From: Methylomicrobium sp.
GTDB lineage: Bacteria; Pseudomonadota; Gammaproteobacteria; Methylococcales; Methylomonadaceae
DNA: 64,000 nucleotides
NCBI GenBank assembly: GCA_018333785.1
Contig: JAGXSU010000136.1
Coordinates: forward strand, 36,323-100,322
Reading direction: 5' to 3'
Both the position numbers and the translations under genes were made by a program. Shown one piece after another: positions 8,313 through 17,070 of this stretch (the stretch's first letter is position 1; each line of letters begins with the position of its first letter). The notes below the pieces were generated by a model that saw nothing but the letters and a program-made list of their open reading frames with translations, had not been told where the DNA came from and did not search any database.

Positions 8313-10604
8313 TCAAAGATCGTAGTTAACACTGACGGCACCATAAAAGGCCCGGCCGTCACCCGGAGAATGGAGTGTTTCAGAGCCATTATGCCAAACG
8401 TATTCCCAGTAGGTATCAGTCAGATTTTTTATCTGAAATTGCAATTCAATTTCTTTGCTTACCTGATAGCCCAAGTCTAAATTCAGTAAAGCATATTCAC
8501 CGAATTGTGAGGCATTATTCGCTTCATCAGGAAAATAATTACCCTGCCCTGTAGTCCATAACGATGACTTTAGGGCGGGTGTTATTTGATAATCAATGCC
8601 ACCGGAAAATAGATAATTTGGGGTGTGGTCGATCTTATTATCTTTAAACTGCGGGGTCGCCGGTGGTGGGGTAACAACGATAGCTTCTTGCAATGAGAAA
8701 GTGGCCCAGACACTGACGGGTTCAACAGGGCTAATTTTTACCTGAACATCAACCCCCTGTCTGTCGGTTGCGCCAATGTTGGTTGCATCATTATTAGGGC
8801 TGTTTAAGTCGCGTCGCCACTCATTCGTGGCAGATTGTTGCCAATAAGCGATGCGTCCTTCTGCCCAATCAGCCGGTTGAAGTTTTATGCCCACTTCCCA
8901 TCCCTCGTTGATGGAGGGTTCGAGGTCGACGGCGGTCGGTGTGGTTTTATAACTTGCAGAACCTACAGCGACTTGAAACGTGCGCCCCCAATTACCGTAG
9001 AGACTGTAACCATCAAAAGGGGTCAAAACGACTCCGGCTTTGGGTTGCCAAATGGTGCCGTAGTTATTGATGTCAGCAGTGCTGCCGTTGCGTAAGTTCT
9101 CAAAGCTGCCGTCAACCTGGTCAACGCGGAAACCCGGTGTAAATTTAAGCCATTCAAACGGTTTAATAACGGTTTGAACGTAACCCCCGTAAACCAGAAA
9201 ATCAAACTCTTGATCTCGGGTTTGCGCAGTTCTGGATCTGTTTTGAGTCAAGTAGCGCGCCGTCTTATTTTCCTGTTGTTGGAAATCAAAGCCGGTTTCA
9301 ACCGAAAAGTCGTTTAACCAGGCTACTTCGGGGGCATAAGTCAATGAAGTGATGGCACCGTATTGAACTTCATCGAATAAGCGTTCCTGCTGGCTGACAT
9401 TGGCACTGAAACGGACAAAACGTTTATCTTCAATGGTATTGGCATAGCTTTTTAAAGCCCAGAATAAGTCATCGGTTAAATTGACATCCAGGTGGCCACT
9501 GACTTGCCCCATTTGCCTATCGCCACCATCGGTTGAATTGTGGGGTCTTGATTGGGTTGGATCATTTCTGGATTCTTGAAAGGTCAAGTAGCCGGGTTCT
9601 TCAGCTTCGGCATTACTCCACCGTGTGATAAGCCCGACTTTAAATTTCTCACTTTCAGGGGTGTAAAACCACTTGCCGGAAAAGCCTGTTTTTTCCGAAG
9701 AGGCATGGTCTCTGTAGCCGTTAGTGGCTCGATAGTTAATCGAATAATTTTGCGACAACCCCCCGCTTTCATAACCGGCACTGGTTTGTATGTCATGGGT
9801 ATCAAAACTGCCGTAACTGACCCGGCCTTTCACATAGTCGCCGCCTTGATAAGTAAAGATATTGGCATTTCCGGCAATGGCGTGAAGTCCATAGCGTGGA
9901 TCGTTGGTTCCTCGGACGACTTCCAGCGATTCGATGTCTAATGGAAAAATAGCATCTATGAACGGCATATTTCCGTCATTGGTATTGCTGGGAATGCCAT
10001 CAATCAAAAGTTTAACGCCATTGATATTGCCTTCGCCGTTGAAGCCCCGGAAAGAAAATTTTCCGGTAGTCGTGCCTTGGTTAAATTGAGTGATCTGAAT
10101 GCCCGGCATGCGATGGAACAAATCAAATGCGGTCAACACATTTTGGTTTTCAATTTTGTCAGCATTCATGATGTCGACGGAGCTTAAAATATCGCGGCTC
10201 TGAAGGTTTTTGGATTGAGCCTCAGAGGAAATGACCATATTTCCCAATTCAAAAACTGAATTGTCTGCGGGTTTAGTCTGACTGATTTCGGTATTTTTAA
10301 CCGTGGCGGGTTTAAGCGTGACAGTTCCATCAGTGCCCACTTTATACTCGATAGCATTTTCTGCCAGTAAGCGTTTAAGAGCCTCGTCCAGTGAATAAAG
10401 TCCTATGACGTTGGCGCTTTGTTTGCCCTCGGTTGTGGGCTCGGCGAACAGCATGGATGATCCGGATTGGAGAGCCAGTTGTTGCAGGGCAGCAGAAAGC
10501 GGCTGTGCCGGTATCTCAAAGTGGTATTGCCGATTTTCCGCATGAACTGTGCTAACCAGCGTTGTCAATAAGGCGGCAGAAAGTTGTTTATACGTCAGTG
10601 TCAT
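8313..10604 (-). CDS. TonB-dependent receptor with STN signalling domain (FecA/FpvA-like)
   Basis: 763 residues. Signal peptide 1-22, then an STN domain (about 25-115, starting FEIPAQPLSAALQQLALQSG) that passes a signal to a FecR-type anti-sigma factor, a plug domain (about 140-255: FHRMPGIQITQFNQ, SFRGFNGEGNINGVKLLIDGIP, LEVVRGTNDPRYG) and a 22-strand-type barrel to the end. The sigma and anti-sigma genes lie directly upstream. The ligand cannot be read from sequence: an iron siderophore is the default, but the adjacent copper genes leave a copper chelate open. The C-terminus is a leucine, not the usual aromatic residue. Confidence 0.93.
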   Translation of the reverse strand: MTLTYKQLSAALLTTLVSTVHAENRQYHFEIPAQPLSAALQQLALQSGSSMLFAEPTTEGKQSANVIGLYSLDEALKRLLAENAIEYKVGTDGTVTLKPATVKNTEISQTKPADNSVFELGNMVISSEAQSKNLQSRDILSSVDIMNADKIENQNVLTAFDLFHRMPGIQITQFNQGTTTGKFSFRGFNGEGNINGVKLLIDGIPSNTNDGNMPFIDAIFPLDIESLEVVRGTNDPRYGLHAIAGNANIFTYQGGDYVKGRVSYGSFDTHDIQTSAGYESGGLSQNYSINYRATNGYRDHASSEKTGFSGKWFYTPESEKFKVGLITRWSNAEAEEPGYLTFQESRNDPTQSRPHNSTDGGDRQMGQVSGHLDVNLTDDLFWALKSYANTIEDKRFVRFSANVSQQERLFDEVQYGAITSLTYAPEVAWLNDFSVETGFDFQQQENKTARYLTQNRSRTAQTRDQEFDFLVYGGYVQTVIKPFEWLKFTPGFRVDQVDGSFENLRNGSTADINNYGTIWQPKAGVVLTPFDGYSLYGNWGRTFQVAVGSASYKTTPTAVDLEPSINEGWEVGIKLQPADWAEGRIAYWQQSATNEWRRDLNSPNNDATNIGATDRQGVDVQVKISPVEPVSVWATFSLQEAIVVTPPPATPQFKDNKIDHTPNYLFSGGIDYQITPALKSSLWTTGQGNYFPDEANNASQFGEYALLNLDLGYQVSKEIELQFQIKNLTDTYWEYVWHNGSETLHSPGDGRAFYGAVSVNYDL

Positions 10605-10874
10605 GCGACATTTCTCCTTGAGTTGATGAATAACTAAAGGAATAGACGGATGAGTCTAAAAAAGCCGCCAGCAAATTGTATTCTTTATCTAAAAGTAAGA
10701 TCCAAGTCTGATTTTCAAGGTTAATTCTACTTTGTAAGATTTCAGGTTACACATGACCGAAGCTCGCCATCCATGGCACTGGATACCCGCTTTCCGGCGG
10801 GTATGACGGTCTTTCTTCTAATCTGACAAAGTAGAATCAATCCTCAAACGTCGATGCTAGTGTTTTTATCAGAG
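10605..10874. other. fecR-receptor intergenic gap holding a MITE-like element
   Basis: 270 bases separate the anti-sigma gene from the receptor gene. The middle is taken up by the repeat described at 10719-10843. A receptor promoter served by the cognate sigma factor is expected between the repeat and 10604, but I cannot define its hexamers. Confidence 0.5.
10719..10843. repeat. MITE/REP-like palindromic element, copy A
   Basis: The ends are imperfect inverted repeats of about 24 bases (10719-10742, TTAATTCTACTTTGTAAGAT, against 10820-10843 on the other strand). The core (10765-10809, minus strand) reads CGTCATACCCG, then a CCCG..CGGG hairpin, then ATCCAGTGCCATGGATGG. The same core recurs at 31461 and 59378, so this is a dispersed family. 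It sits between fecR and the receptor gene and may affect their coupling. Confidence 0.75.
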
Positions 10875-11843
10875 TCAATGAGATCCTCTTGATGCCTCTT
10901 TTAAAACAATCTCTTTGTTACCGGCGAAATCTATTTTGACCGGCAGAATTTCAGTGATGGCGTTGAGGGCATCATAAAGTTTGGATGTTTTAAACGTTCC
11001 GCTGACATGTAAATCGGCTAATGCATTATTTTCCAAGCGAATCGTGGTGTCATGATAACGTCCTATCTCGATCAGCACTTCTTCCAACCTGCGGTTATGA
11101 AACACCCATTGGCCTCTTCGCCAGGCGGCAAGATCCTTGGTATCGGTAGCCGATATCGTTAAAATTTCGCCTTTACGGTTGTAAGCCAATTGCTTGCCCG
11201 CGCTGAGCAAACGTTTTTCGGCGCCTAAGACTTCTACTTGGCCTTCTTCGACCGCAACGAGCACTTCTTTGGATGTGATGTAAACATTAAAAGCGGTTCC
11301 AATATCTCGAATCCGTCCACCTGCGGCTTGAACATCGAATGGCCGTTCAGGATTATGTTCGACCGTAAAAAAAGCCTCACCTTTTATCAGCTCAACGCTA
11401 CGCTGCCAATAATTGAAACGAATTCGGGCTTCACTGTCAGTATTCAACTCCATCATGGAGCCATCTGGTAAATCAATCGATTGCCGGCTGCCTTTTTCTA
11501 CCCGATAGGTTCTGGATGTACCCAGCCAGCCATTCGGCATCATCGCGGTAAGCCCCGTGACTAATAAGATTGTCGCTGCAGCGCCAATAAGCCAAAGTGA
11601 CGGTTTGGTTTTTGGCCGGTAAAGTAAAGCGGCATTTCTTTCCGGAAAAGCTGTAAATTTGAGTGCCTCTAAAGCATTCCAATGAGACTGAAGCTCTTCA
11701 AATAGCTGTTGATTTTCTGGGCTCTCGTTCAGCCAGGCATCCAGCTGTTCCTTTTCGCGGCTGCTGAAGTCAGGCGAAAGGCTGCGTAACAACCATTGAG
11801 TGGCTGTAGCGCGAGGGGACTGCTGCTCTCGGTTGGGTTTCAC
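10875..11843 (-). CDS. fecR: FecR-type anti-sigma factor
   Basis: 322 residues. The N-terminal cytoplasmic domain (about 8-55, ATQWLLRSLSPDFSSREKEQLDAW type) binds the sigma factor. One membrane helix follows (about 82-100, LWLIGAAATILLVTGLTAM). The periplasmic FecR domain (about 112-210) includes KGSRQSIDLPDGSMMELNT and GTAFNVY. The C-terminal part (about 240-320) resembles an STN/secretin-like fold. It relays receptor occupancy to the sigma factor. The gap to fecI is 86 bases. Confidence 0.93.
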   Translation of the reverse strand: MKPNREQQSPRATATQWLLRSLSPDFSSREKEQLDAWLNESPENQQLFEELQSHWNALEALKFTAFPERNAALLYRPKTKPSLWLIGAAATILLVTGLTAMMPNGWLGTSRTYRVEKGSRQSIDLPDGSMMELNTDSEARIRFNYWQRSVELIKGEAFFTVEHNPERPFDVQAAGGRIRDIGTAFNVYITSKEVLVAVEEGQVEVLGAEKRLLSAGKQLAYNRKGEILTISATDTKDLAAWRRGQWVFHNRRLEEVLIEIGRYHDTTIRLENNALADLHVSGTFKTSKLYDALNAITEILPVKIDFAGNKEIVLKEASRGSH

Positions 11844-11929
11844 AATATCGGTTCAGCTTAGGATTGTTACGAAACATAATCGACTGATTGGGCCATTATC
11901 CATAAGGCTCCTAAATTCCTCAAACTTCT

Positions 11930-12448
11930 TTATATCAATTCGTTACTCATCCTCGCGCTGATATGCTGAAGTGCCAAATTAACATAGCGTTCTGACGTTC
12001 TGATTGAAATGCCGAGTCTTTTGGCTATTTCAGGATGCGGATAACCCTCCACTCGATAAAGAATAAAAGCATGCCGTTGCAATTCAGGTAATTCGCCCAG
12101 CCATTTTTTAAATAATGAAAGTGACTGTTGTGCCGCATAAAGACGATCAGGTCCGGCATTGCTTGATTCAACTGTAGTCTCCGACAATTGATCCGATTCG
12201 TCATAGTGTTTCCTGGAGACCTGTTTTCTATGCTTATCAATGACGATGTTGGTTGCCGTTTGGAACAAAAAGGCACGAGGATTATTAATGCTTTGCGGTT
12301 GGGGCAATAGCGATAAACGTAAAAAAGATTCCTGGACTATATCGCAAACATCGTCCTCTCGAGGCCAGCGTAAACTGATAAAGGTGCCCATTTCTTTGGC
12401 ATAATTAAGAAAAAGAGTATGTAAAAAGCCAGTTTCTGTTGCTTTCAT
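11930..12448 (-). CDS. fecI: FecI-type ECF sigma factor
   Basis: 172 residues, normal size for an iron-starvation ECF sigma factor. Region 2 covers about residues 10-80 (DDVCDIVQESFLRL, NPRAFLFQTATNIVIDKHRKQ). Region 4 covers about 108-165 (LPELQRHAFILYRVEGYPHPEIAKRLGIS then the recognition helix with RTSERYVNLAL). It should drive the receptor and probably the whole downstream minus-strand block when the receptor binds ligand. No Fur box could be assigned with certainty upstream. Confidence 0.94.
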   Translation of the reverse strand: MKATETGFLHTLFLNYAKEMGTFISLRWPREDDVCDIVQESFLRLSLLPQPQSINNPRAFLFQTATNIVIDKHRKQVSRKHYDESDQLSETTVESSNAGPDRLYAAQQSLSLFKKWLGELPELQRHAFILYRVEGYPHPEIAKRLGISIRTSERYVNLALQHISARMSNELI

Positions 12449-12798
12449 TGGTGCTTGATGTCTTTGGATAAGACGAGTACCTTAGCAAGACTTATTCCAG
12501 TAATTTATTTAGGGTTATAACGCGCACGGTTAAATCTGATTCATAACGTTACGTTTTCTTATAGATCGATATAAGCAGTTGATTTAATAATGATTAATTC
12601 AAGTAAGGTGAAGGGATATGGCTGTAGCGTGTTGAAAGGGATAGTCGGAATTTTTAGCGGCCTTTTTGAAAAATGAACAAATTAATTAAACTATGTTATG
12701 AACCGATTTTATTTCGTGTTAAATCACCGAATAGTTTGAGAAATCGGATTCCCAATGTGATGATAAAAATGGCTCAGCGCAAGCTTTTCAGGAATTCT
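12449..12798. other. divergent promoter region of fecI and copA
   Basis: About 350 bases between fecI (minus strand) and the preferred copA start (plus strand). It is AT-rich and must carry both promoters. A copper-responsive (CueR/CopR-like) dyad was looked for but none could be called by eye. An open frame in phase with copA begins at 12673 but lacks a ribosome site. Confidence 0.45.
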
Positions 12799-14502
12799 AT
12801 GCTTGACGCCATCCTGCGCCATTATTTGTTCAAAACACTTTGCTTGTTGTTCATTGCGGGATTGGGGCCTAAGCCTGGAGTGCTTATCGCCGGTGAATAC
12901 AACCTTACCATTGATGAAAAAGCCATCAATGTAATAGGCCAAACGCAAAAGGCCTATTTGGCGGATGATTCACTTCCGGCTCCGACTTTGCATTGGCGAG
13001 AAGGTGAGTTAGTCACATTCAATGTGACCAACCGGTTAAAGGAAACGACCTCTCTGCATTGGCACGGCATCATTCTTCCTTATGAAATGGACGGAGTGCC
13101 TGGCATCAGTTTTTCCGGTATTAAACCCGGCGAAACGTTTACCTACCGGATTCCGGTCAAGCAAAGCGGCACCTACTGGTATCACGGTCACTCGGGCATG
13201 CAGGAACAGATGGGCTTGTACGGTGCGTTAATCGTCGATCCTGCAGAAGAGCCGCATCCGGTTGACCGAGATATCGTGATAATTTTGTCAGATTGGCCGC
13301 AAGCCGATCCCCACCGGACAATGGCGAGACTGAAAAAGCAGAGTGATTATTACAACTTTCAAAAAAGAACGGTGCCTACTTTCTTTCAGGATATCCAAAA
13401 TAAAGGGTTGAGCGCAACACTTTCGGATCGCTGGGACTGGGGATGGATGCGCATGGATCCAACCGATCTGGCCGATGTGAACGGCTCAACTTACCGGTTT
13501 TTGATTAACGGTCAAACACCTGAAACTAACTGGACCGCTTTATTTAAGCCGGGTGAGAAAATTCGGCTGCGCTTTATCAATGCGTCTGCGATGACCTATT
13601 TCGATGTGCGTATTCCGCATCTAAAAATGCGTGTGATCGAAGCCGATGGACAGGCTGTGGTTCCGGTCGATGTTGATGAATTTCGTATTGCTGTGGCCGA
13701 AACCTATAATGTTCTGGTTGAACCTCAGTCGGATCAAGCCTATACCGTATTTGCTGAAGCCATGGATAGAAGCGGCTATGCGCGGGCGACACTGACGCCG
13801 AATAGGGCTTTGCAAGCGCAAGTCCCCGCGTTACGGCCCATGACGTTGCTCACGCTGGCTGATATGGGCGGCGAGCATGGTGAACACAAAGGGCATAAGG
13901 ATCATCAACTGCCTGCTGATGCGGATGAGCTTTCAGAAGGACATGGCTCACACCCAGCCGAAACCCCGGCCGCTGAAAAAACCGATGAGCATGCCGGTCA
14001 TCAAATGGATGCTCATCTTCAGCCTATGAACCACAGCCAGCATCAACAGCCAGAGCCGATTTTATCGACAGATGTCCTGAAGTACGAGCATCTTAAAGCC
14101 GTAGCGCCCAACCCTGAAGGGGGAGAGCCTGACCGGGAAATCACGCTGCGTCTGACGGGTAATATGTACCGGTACATCTGGTCATTCGATGACATTGCGT
14201 ACAAGGATGCGGAACCGATCAAAGTGCGCTTCGGTGAGCGGATCCGGTTTAAATACGTCAACGAAACGATGATGAACCACCCCATTCATATTCATGGACT
14301 GTGGCAGTATCTGGTCAACGGACAGGGCAATTTCAAGCCTAAGAAACATGTGATCAACGTCAAGCCCGGCGAAACGGTTGAAGTTGACGTCATTGCCGAC
14401 GCGGTCGGAGATTGGGCGTTTCACTGTCATTTGCTCTATCACATGGACACGGGCATGTTTCGTAAGTTGACGGTGGAACGGGCGGAGCCCCAGATACCAT
14501 GA
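12799..14502 (+). CDS. copA: multicopper oxidase, copper resistance protein CopA
   Basis: 567 residues from the ATG at 12799, which has AGGA five bases upstream. The frame is open from 12673 but that ATG lacks a ribosome site. All four multicopper-oxidase copper motifs are present: LHWHG, YWYHGHSGMQEQMG, HPIHIHG and HCHLLYHMDTGM. A His/Met-rich insert (GGEHGEHKGHKDH, DEHAGHQMDAH, MNHSQHQQ) lies before the C-terminal cupredoxin domain, as in PcoA/CopA. It oxidises Cu(I) in the periplasm. CopA usually has a twin-arginine signal; here the hydrophobic stretch (LFKTLCLLFIAGLG) has no RR motif, which is unusual. Its stop overlaps copB in ATGA. Confidence 0.92.
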   Translation: MLDAILRHYLFKTLCLLFIAGLGPKPGVLIAGEYNLTIDEKAINVIGQTQKAYLADDSLPAPTLHWREGELVTFNVTNRLKETTSLHWHGIILPYEMDGVPGISFSGIKPGETFTYRIPVKQSGTYWYHGHSGMQEQMGLYGALIVDPAEEPHPVDRDIVIILSDWPQADPHRTMARLKKQSDYYNFQKRTVPTFFQDIQNKGLSATLSDRWDWGWMRMDPTDLADVNGSTYRFLINGQTPETNWTALFKPGEKIRLRFINASAMTYFDVRIPHLKMRVIEADGQAVVPVDVDEFRIAVAETYNVLVEPQSDQAYTVFAEAMDRSGYARATLTPNRALQAQVPALRPMTLLTLADMGGEHGEHKGHKDHQLPADADELSEGHGSHPAETPAAEKTDEHAGHQMDAHLQPMNHSQHQQPEPILSTDVLKYEHLKAVAPNPEGGEPDREITLRLTGNMYRYIWSFDDIAYKDAEPIKVRFGERIRFKYVNETMMNHPIHIHGLWQYLVNGQGNFKPKKHVINVKPGETVEVDVIADAVGDWAFHCHLLYHMDTGMFRKLTVERAEPQIP

Positions 14503-15212
14503 CGGTTATGCAGCCAATCACAGTACATGACACCGCCGGAATCTTTATCATTGCGCTGCTGGCCTGGATTCTGGGCATCAGCGCTGCCATGGCCGAGGAA
14601 GAAACCGTGTTGATTAACCACTTTAAAGCCGAACGGCTGGAATATGAGAGCAACGGCAAACTGCAATTGTTCAAGTGGGATATTCAGCACAGAGTTGGCA
14701 ACGATGTGCATAAGTTATGGATAAAATCAGAAGGTGATTATTCGGGAGACCAGGGGATTTTTGGCCGTGCCGATTTACAAGTGCTCTACAGCCGCAATAT
14801 TTCCACTTTCTGGGACTTTCAAATCGGGGCAAGGCGTGCATTTGAACCCGAGCGAACATTTGATGCAGTAATCGGATTTCAGGGGCTTGCACCTTTTTTT
14901 ATCGAAGTCGACAGCGCCATGTTCATCAATGAAAAAGGAAATGTGCTGGGTCGATTAAGTCTTTCAAAAGACTTTCTGTTAACTCAGCGTCTGATTCTGC
15001 AACCCAGGATGGGTGTCAATATGGCTGCCGATGACGTTAAAAACCGGGGTGTTCAATCCGGTATCACCGAATTTGAAACCGGCGTCCGGTTGCGCTACGA
15101 AATTGAGCGGGAGTTTGCGCCCTACCTGGGTTTTGATTACGTTGAAGAGGAGTCGCTGTTAGAACACCAGCATTCACTGCGGTTTGTCTTGGGTTTGAGG
15201 GTTTGGTATTGA
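14499..15212 (+). CDS. copB: copper resistance protein CopB (outer membrane)
   Basis: 237 residues. A signal segment ends near AAMA (about residue 31), then a beta-rich CopB/PcoB domain with LEYESNGKLQLFKWDIQHRVGND and many alternating amphipathic strands ending in an aromatic residue (LGLRVWY), as outer-membrane barrels do. The His/Met-rich N-terminal segment of plasmid CopB proteins is missing, giving a compact form. It is translationally coupled to copA (ATGA overlap, 14499-14502) and to the downstream diguanylate cyclase. Confidence 0.9.
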   Translation: MTVMQPITVHDTAGIFIIALLAWILGISAAMAEEETVLINHFKAERLEYESNGKLQLFKWDIQHRVGNDVHKLWIKSEGDYSGDQGIFGRADLQVLYSRNISTFWDFQIGARRAFEPERTFDAVIGFQGLAPFFIEVDSAMFINEKGNVLGRLSLSKDFLLTQRLILQPRMGVNMAADDVKNRGVQSGITEFETGVRLRYEIEREFAPYLGFDYVEEESLLEHQHSLRFVLGLRVWY

Positions 15213-16924
15213 TGAATGCTTGCCTCAGGCGGGGACGACAGTTACCGGCTAACGTTGTTCTGATTTTTCTGCTGTTCTGGCCTGCGTTTGTCATTGCTGT
15301 ACCGGTTTCGCTGCTTCAAAGTAATCCCGAACAAGCGCTGGGCGAGTCCGCATCGTTCATGAAAGAAACAGGCTGGCCGCTCAGCGTGAGCGAAGCCGTT
15401 ATTGCCAGGAGGGACGGACAATTTAGGATCAGTGATAGTCCGGTTATCAGTTTTGGTATAGGTACCCAACCGGTATGGATTCATTTCCCGGTGAATAATT
15501 CAGGCAACTCGTTAATAACGAGACGGCTTTTGATTGAAAATCCCTGGCTGGATAAGCTCGATGTCTATTTTCTAAGCAGAGAACGTGAGCTTATCAGTTA
15601 TCACGTTGGCGATAGCCAGCCTTTTTCCGCACGCCCTGTACCAGGACGGTTTTTCATGTTTGATCATGATTTCCAGGCAGGTATAACGGATATTTATTTA
15701 CGAGTGGAGACTGCCGATCCTATCGTGATTCCTGTTTTTCTCGTCAGTCCCACCGAGGCCGCACAAAGAAATCTGATTCAGGGCTATAGCTATGGACTGG
15801 TCTATGGCTATCTGCTGGCTTTATTGGCCTACAACACTTTTCTTTACGCCGGTCTGCGCAATGTCCGTTATCTGAATTACGCCGCCTTCCTGACAATGTT
15901 TCTATTGATGAATCTCGCCTATACGGGGCATGGTTTTGCCGAGTTATGGCCGGAACAAGTGGTCTTGCAGCGATGGATCATTCCGGTATTTATGGTGCTT
16001 TTTGGCTCAAGCGGCCTGGCATTTGCAGTGAATTTCCTGGAGACACGGTCCGTTTTCCCAAGGGCCTATCACGTTATCAACTGGGTATGTGCAGTCGTCA
16101 TGGGCCTATTGGCCGTCTTTATTTGGAGCGGCAGCCAGCATTTTGTTGTTTTGTTAGCCTTCTTTTTTATCAATATTTTTTCGGTTGCGATGCTGGCGCT
16201 GGGCGTCATGTCGCTCTATTCGGGTTATCAATTGGCCCGCTATTTTTTGCTGGCATCTATCGCGTCTATGATGGGTACTGCCCTGACGTCATTATCTGTT
16301 TGGGGTTATATACCGTTCAATGAGTGGACCTTTCGGGCGGTTGAGATCGGAATGATTGCCGATGCGACATTACTTGCCTTGGCGCTGGCGCATCAATTCC
16401 GTGCGAATCAAATGAAACGGTTACTGGCGGAACAACTTGCAGACAGTGATCCTTTAACGGGACTGAATAATCGCCGTGCCTTACTGGAAAAATACCAACT
16501 CATTTGGAGTACGGCGCTGCGTAACAACAGAAATATATCGTTGATTATTTTTGACCTTGATCATTTCAAATCGATTAACGACCAGTATGGTCATAGCAAA
16601 GGTGATGATGTTCTGGTTGAAACAGGAAAGATTCTTGCCAAGTCAGCAAGGCAAGGGGATGTTCTGGCCCGATGGGGCGGAGAAGAGTTTTTACTGTTGC
16701 TTCCCGAAACTCATCTTGAGGCTGCAACGGCATTGGCAGAACGCCTGCGCAAAATCATTGCCGGTATTCGCCTGCCAACGGAAGGCGGCGAGTTAAGCTT
16801 TACCGCCAGTTTCGGCGTTGTCCAGAGAAGCCAGCACGAAACGCTGGATAGTCTGATTTCGGAAGCCGATGGTTATATGTATAAGGCAAAAAAGCAAGGC
16901 CGAAACCGGGTTTGTTCGGGATGA
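15212..16924 (+). CDS. membrane diguanylate cyclase (7TMR-DISM + GGDEF)
   Basis: 570 residues from the ATG at 15212, which overlaps the copB stop as TGATG; upstream TTG codons in frame are less likely. A signal peptide is followed by a periplasmic 7TMR-DISMED2-like sensor domain (about 35-165), seven membrane helices (about 185-385) and a GGDEF domain (about 400-570) with the active-site motif RWGGEEF. An intact inhibitory site, RQGD, lies five residues before it, so the enzyme should make cyclic di-GMP and be product-inhibited. Direct coupling to copAB suggests that copper handling and the motile-sessile choice are linked (inference). Confidence 0.92.
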   Translation: MNACLRRGRQLPANVVLIFLLFWPAFVIAVPVSLLQSNPEQALGESASFMKETGWPLSVSEAVIARRDGQFRISDSPVISFGIGTQPVWIHFPVNNSGNSLITRRLLIENPWLDKLDVYFLSRERELISYHVGDSQPFSARPVPGRFFMFDHDFQAGITDIYLRVETADPIVIPVFLVSPTEAAQRNLIQGYSYGLVYGYLLALLAYNTFLYAGLRNVRYLNYAAFLTMFLLMNLAYTGHGFAELWPEQVVLQRWIIPVFMVLFGSSGLAFAVNFLETRSVFPRAYHVINWVCAVVMGLLAVFIWSGSQHFVVLLAFFFINIFSVAMLALGVMSLYSGYQLARYFLLASIASMMGTALTSLSVWGYIPFNEWTFRAVEIGMIADATLLALALAHQFRANQMKRLLAEQLADSDPLTGLNNRRALLEKYQLIWSTALRNNRNISLIIFDLDHFKSINDQYGHSKGDDVLVETGKILAKSARQGDVLARWGGEEFLLLLPETHLEAATALAERLRKIIAGIRLPTEGGELSFTASFGVVQRSQHETLDSLISEADGYMYKAKKQGRNRVCSG

Positions 16925-17070
16925 GGAAACTGCGTCATGCGTGTTTTTAAGCCACACTTGAACTCAAATAGGTTGTCTGAAGTCGCGTATTTTTTAAAAT
17001 AGCGTTATTGTCATGCGGCACACGCTGACTATTTTACTCTTCCTTAATATCCATCTCCGTGGAGGCTTTT

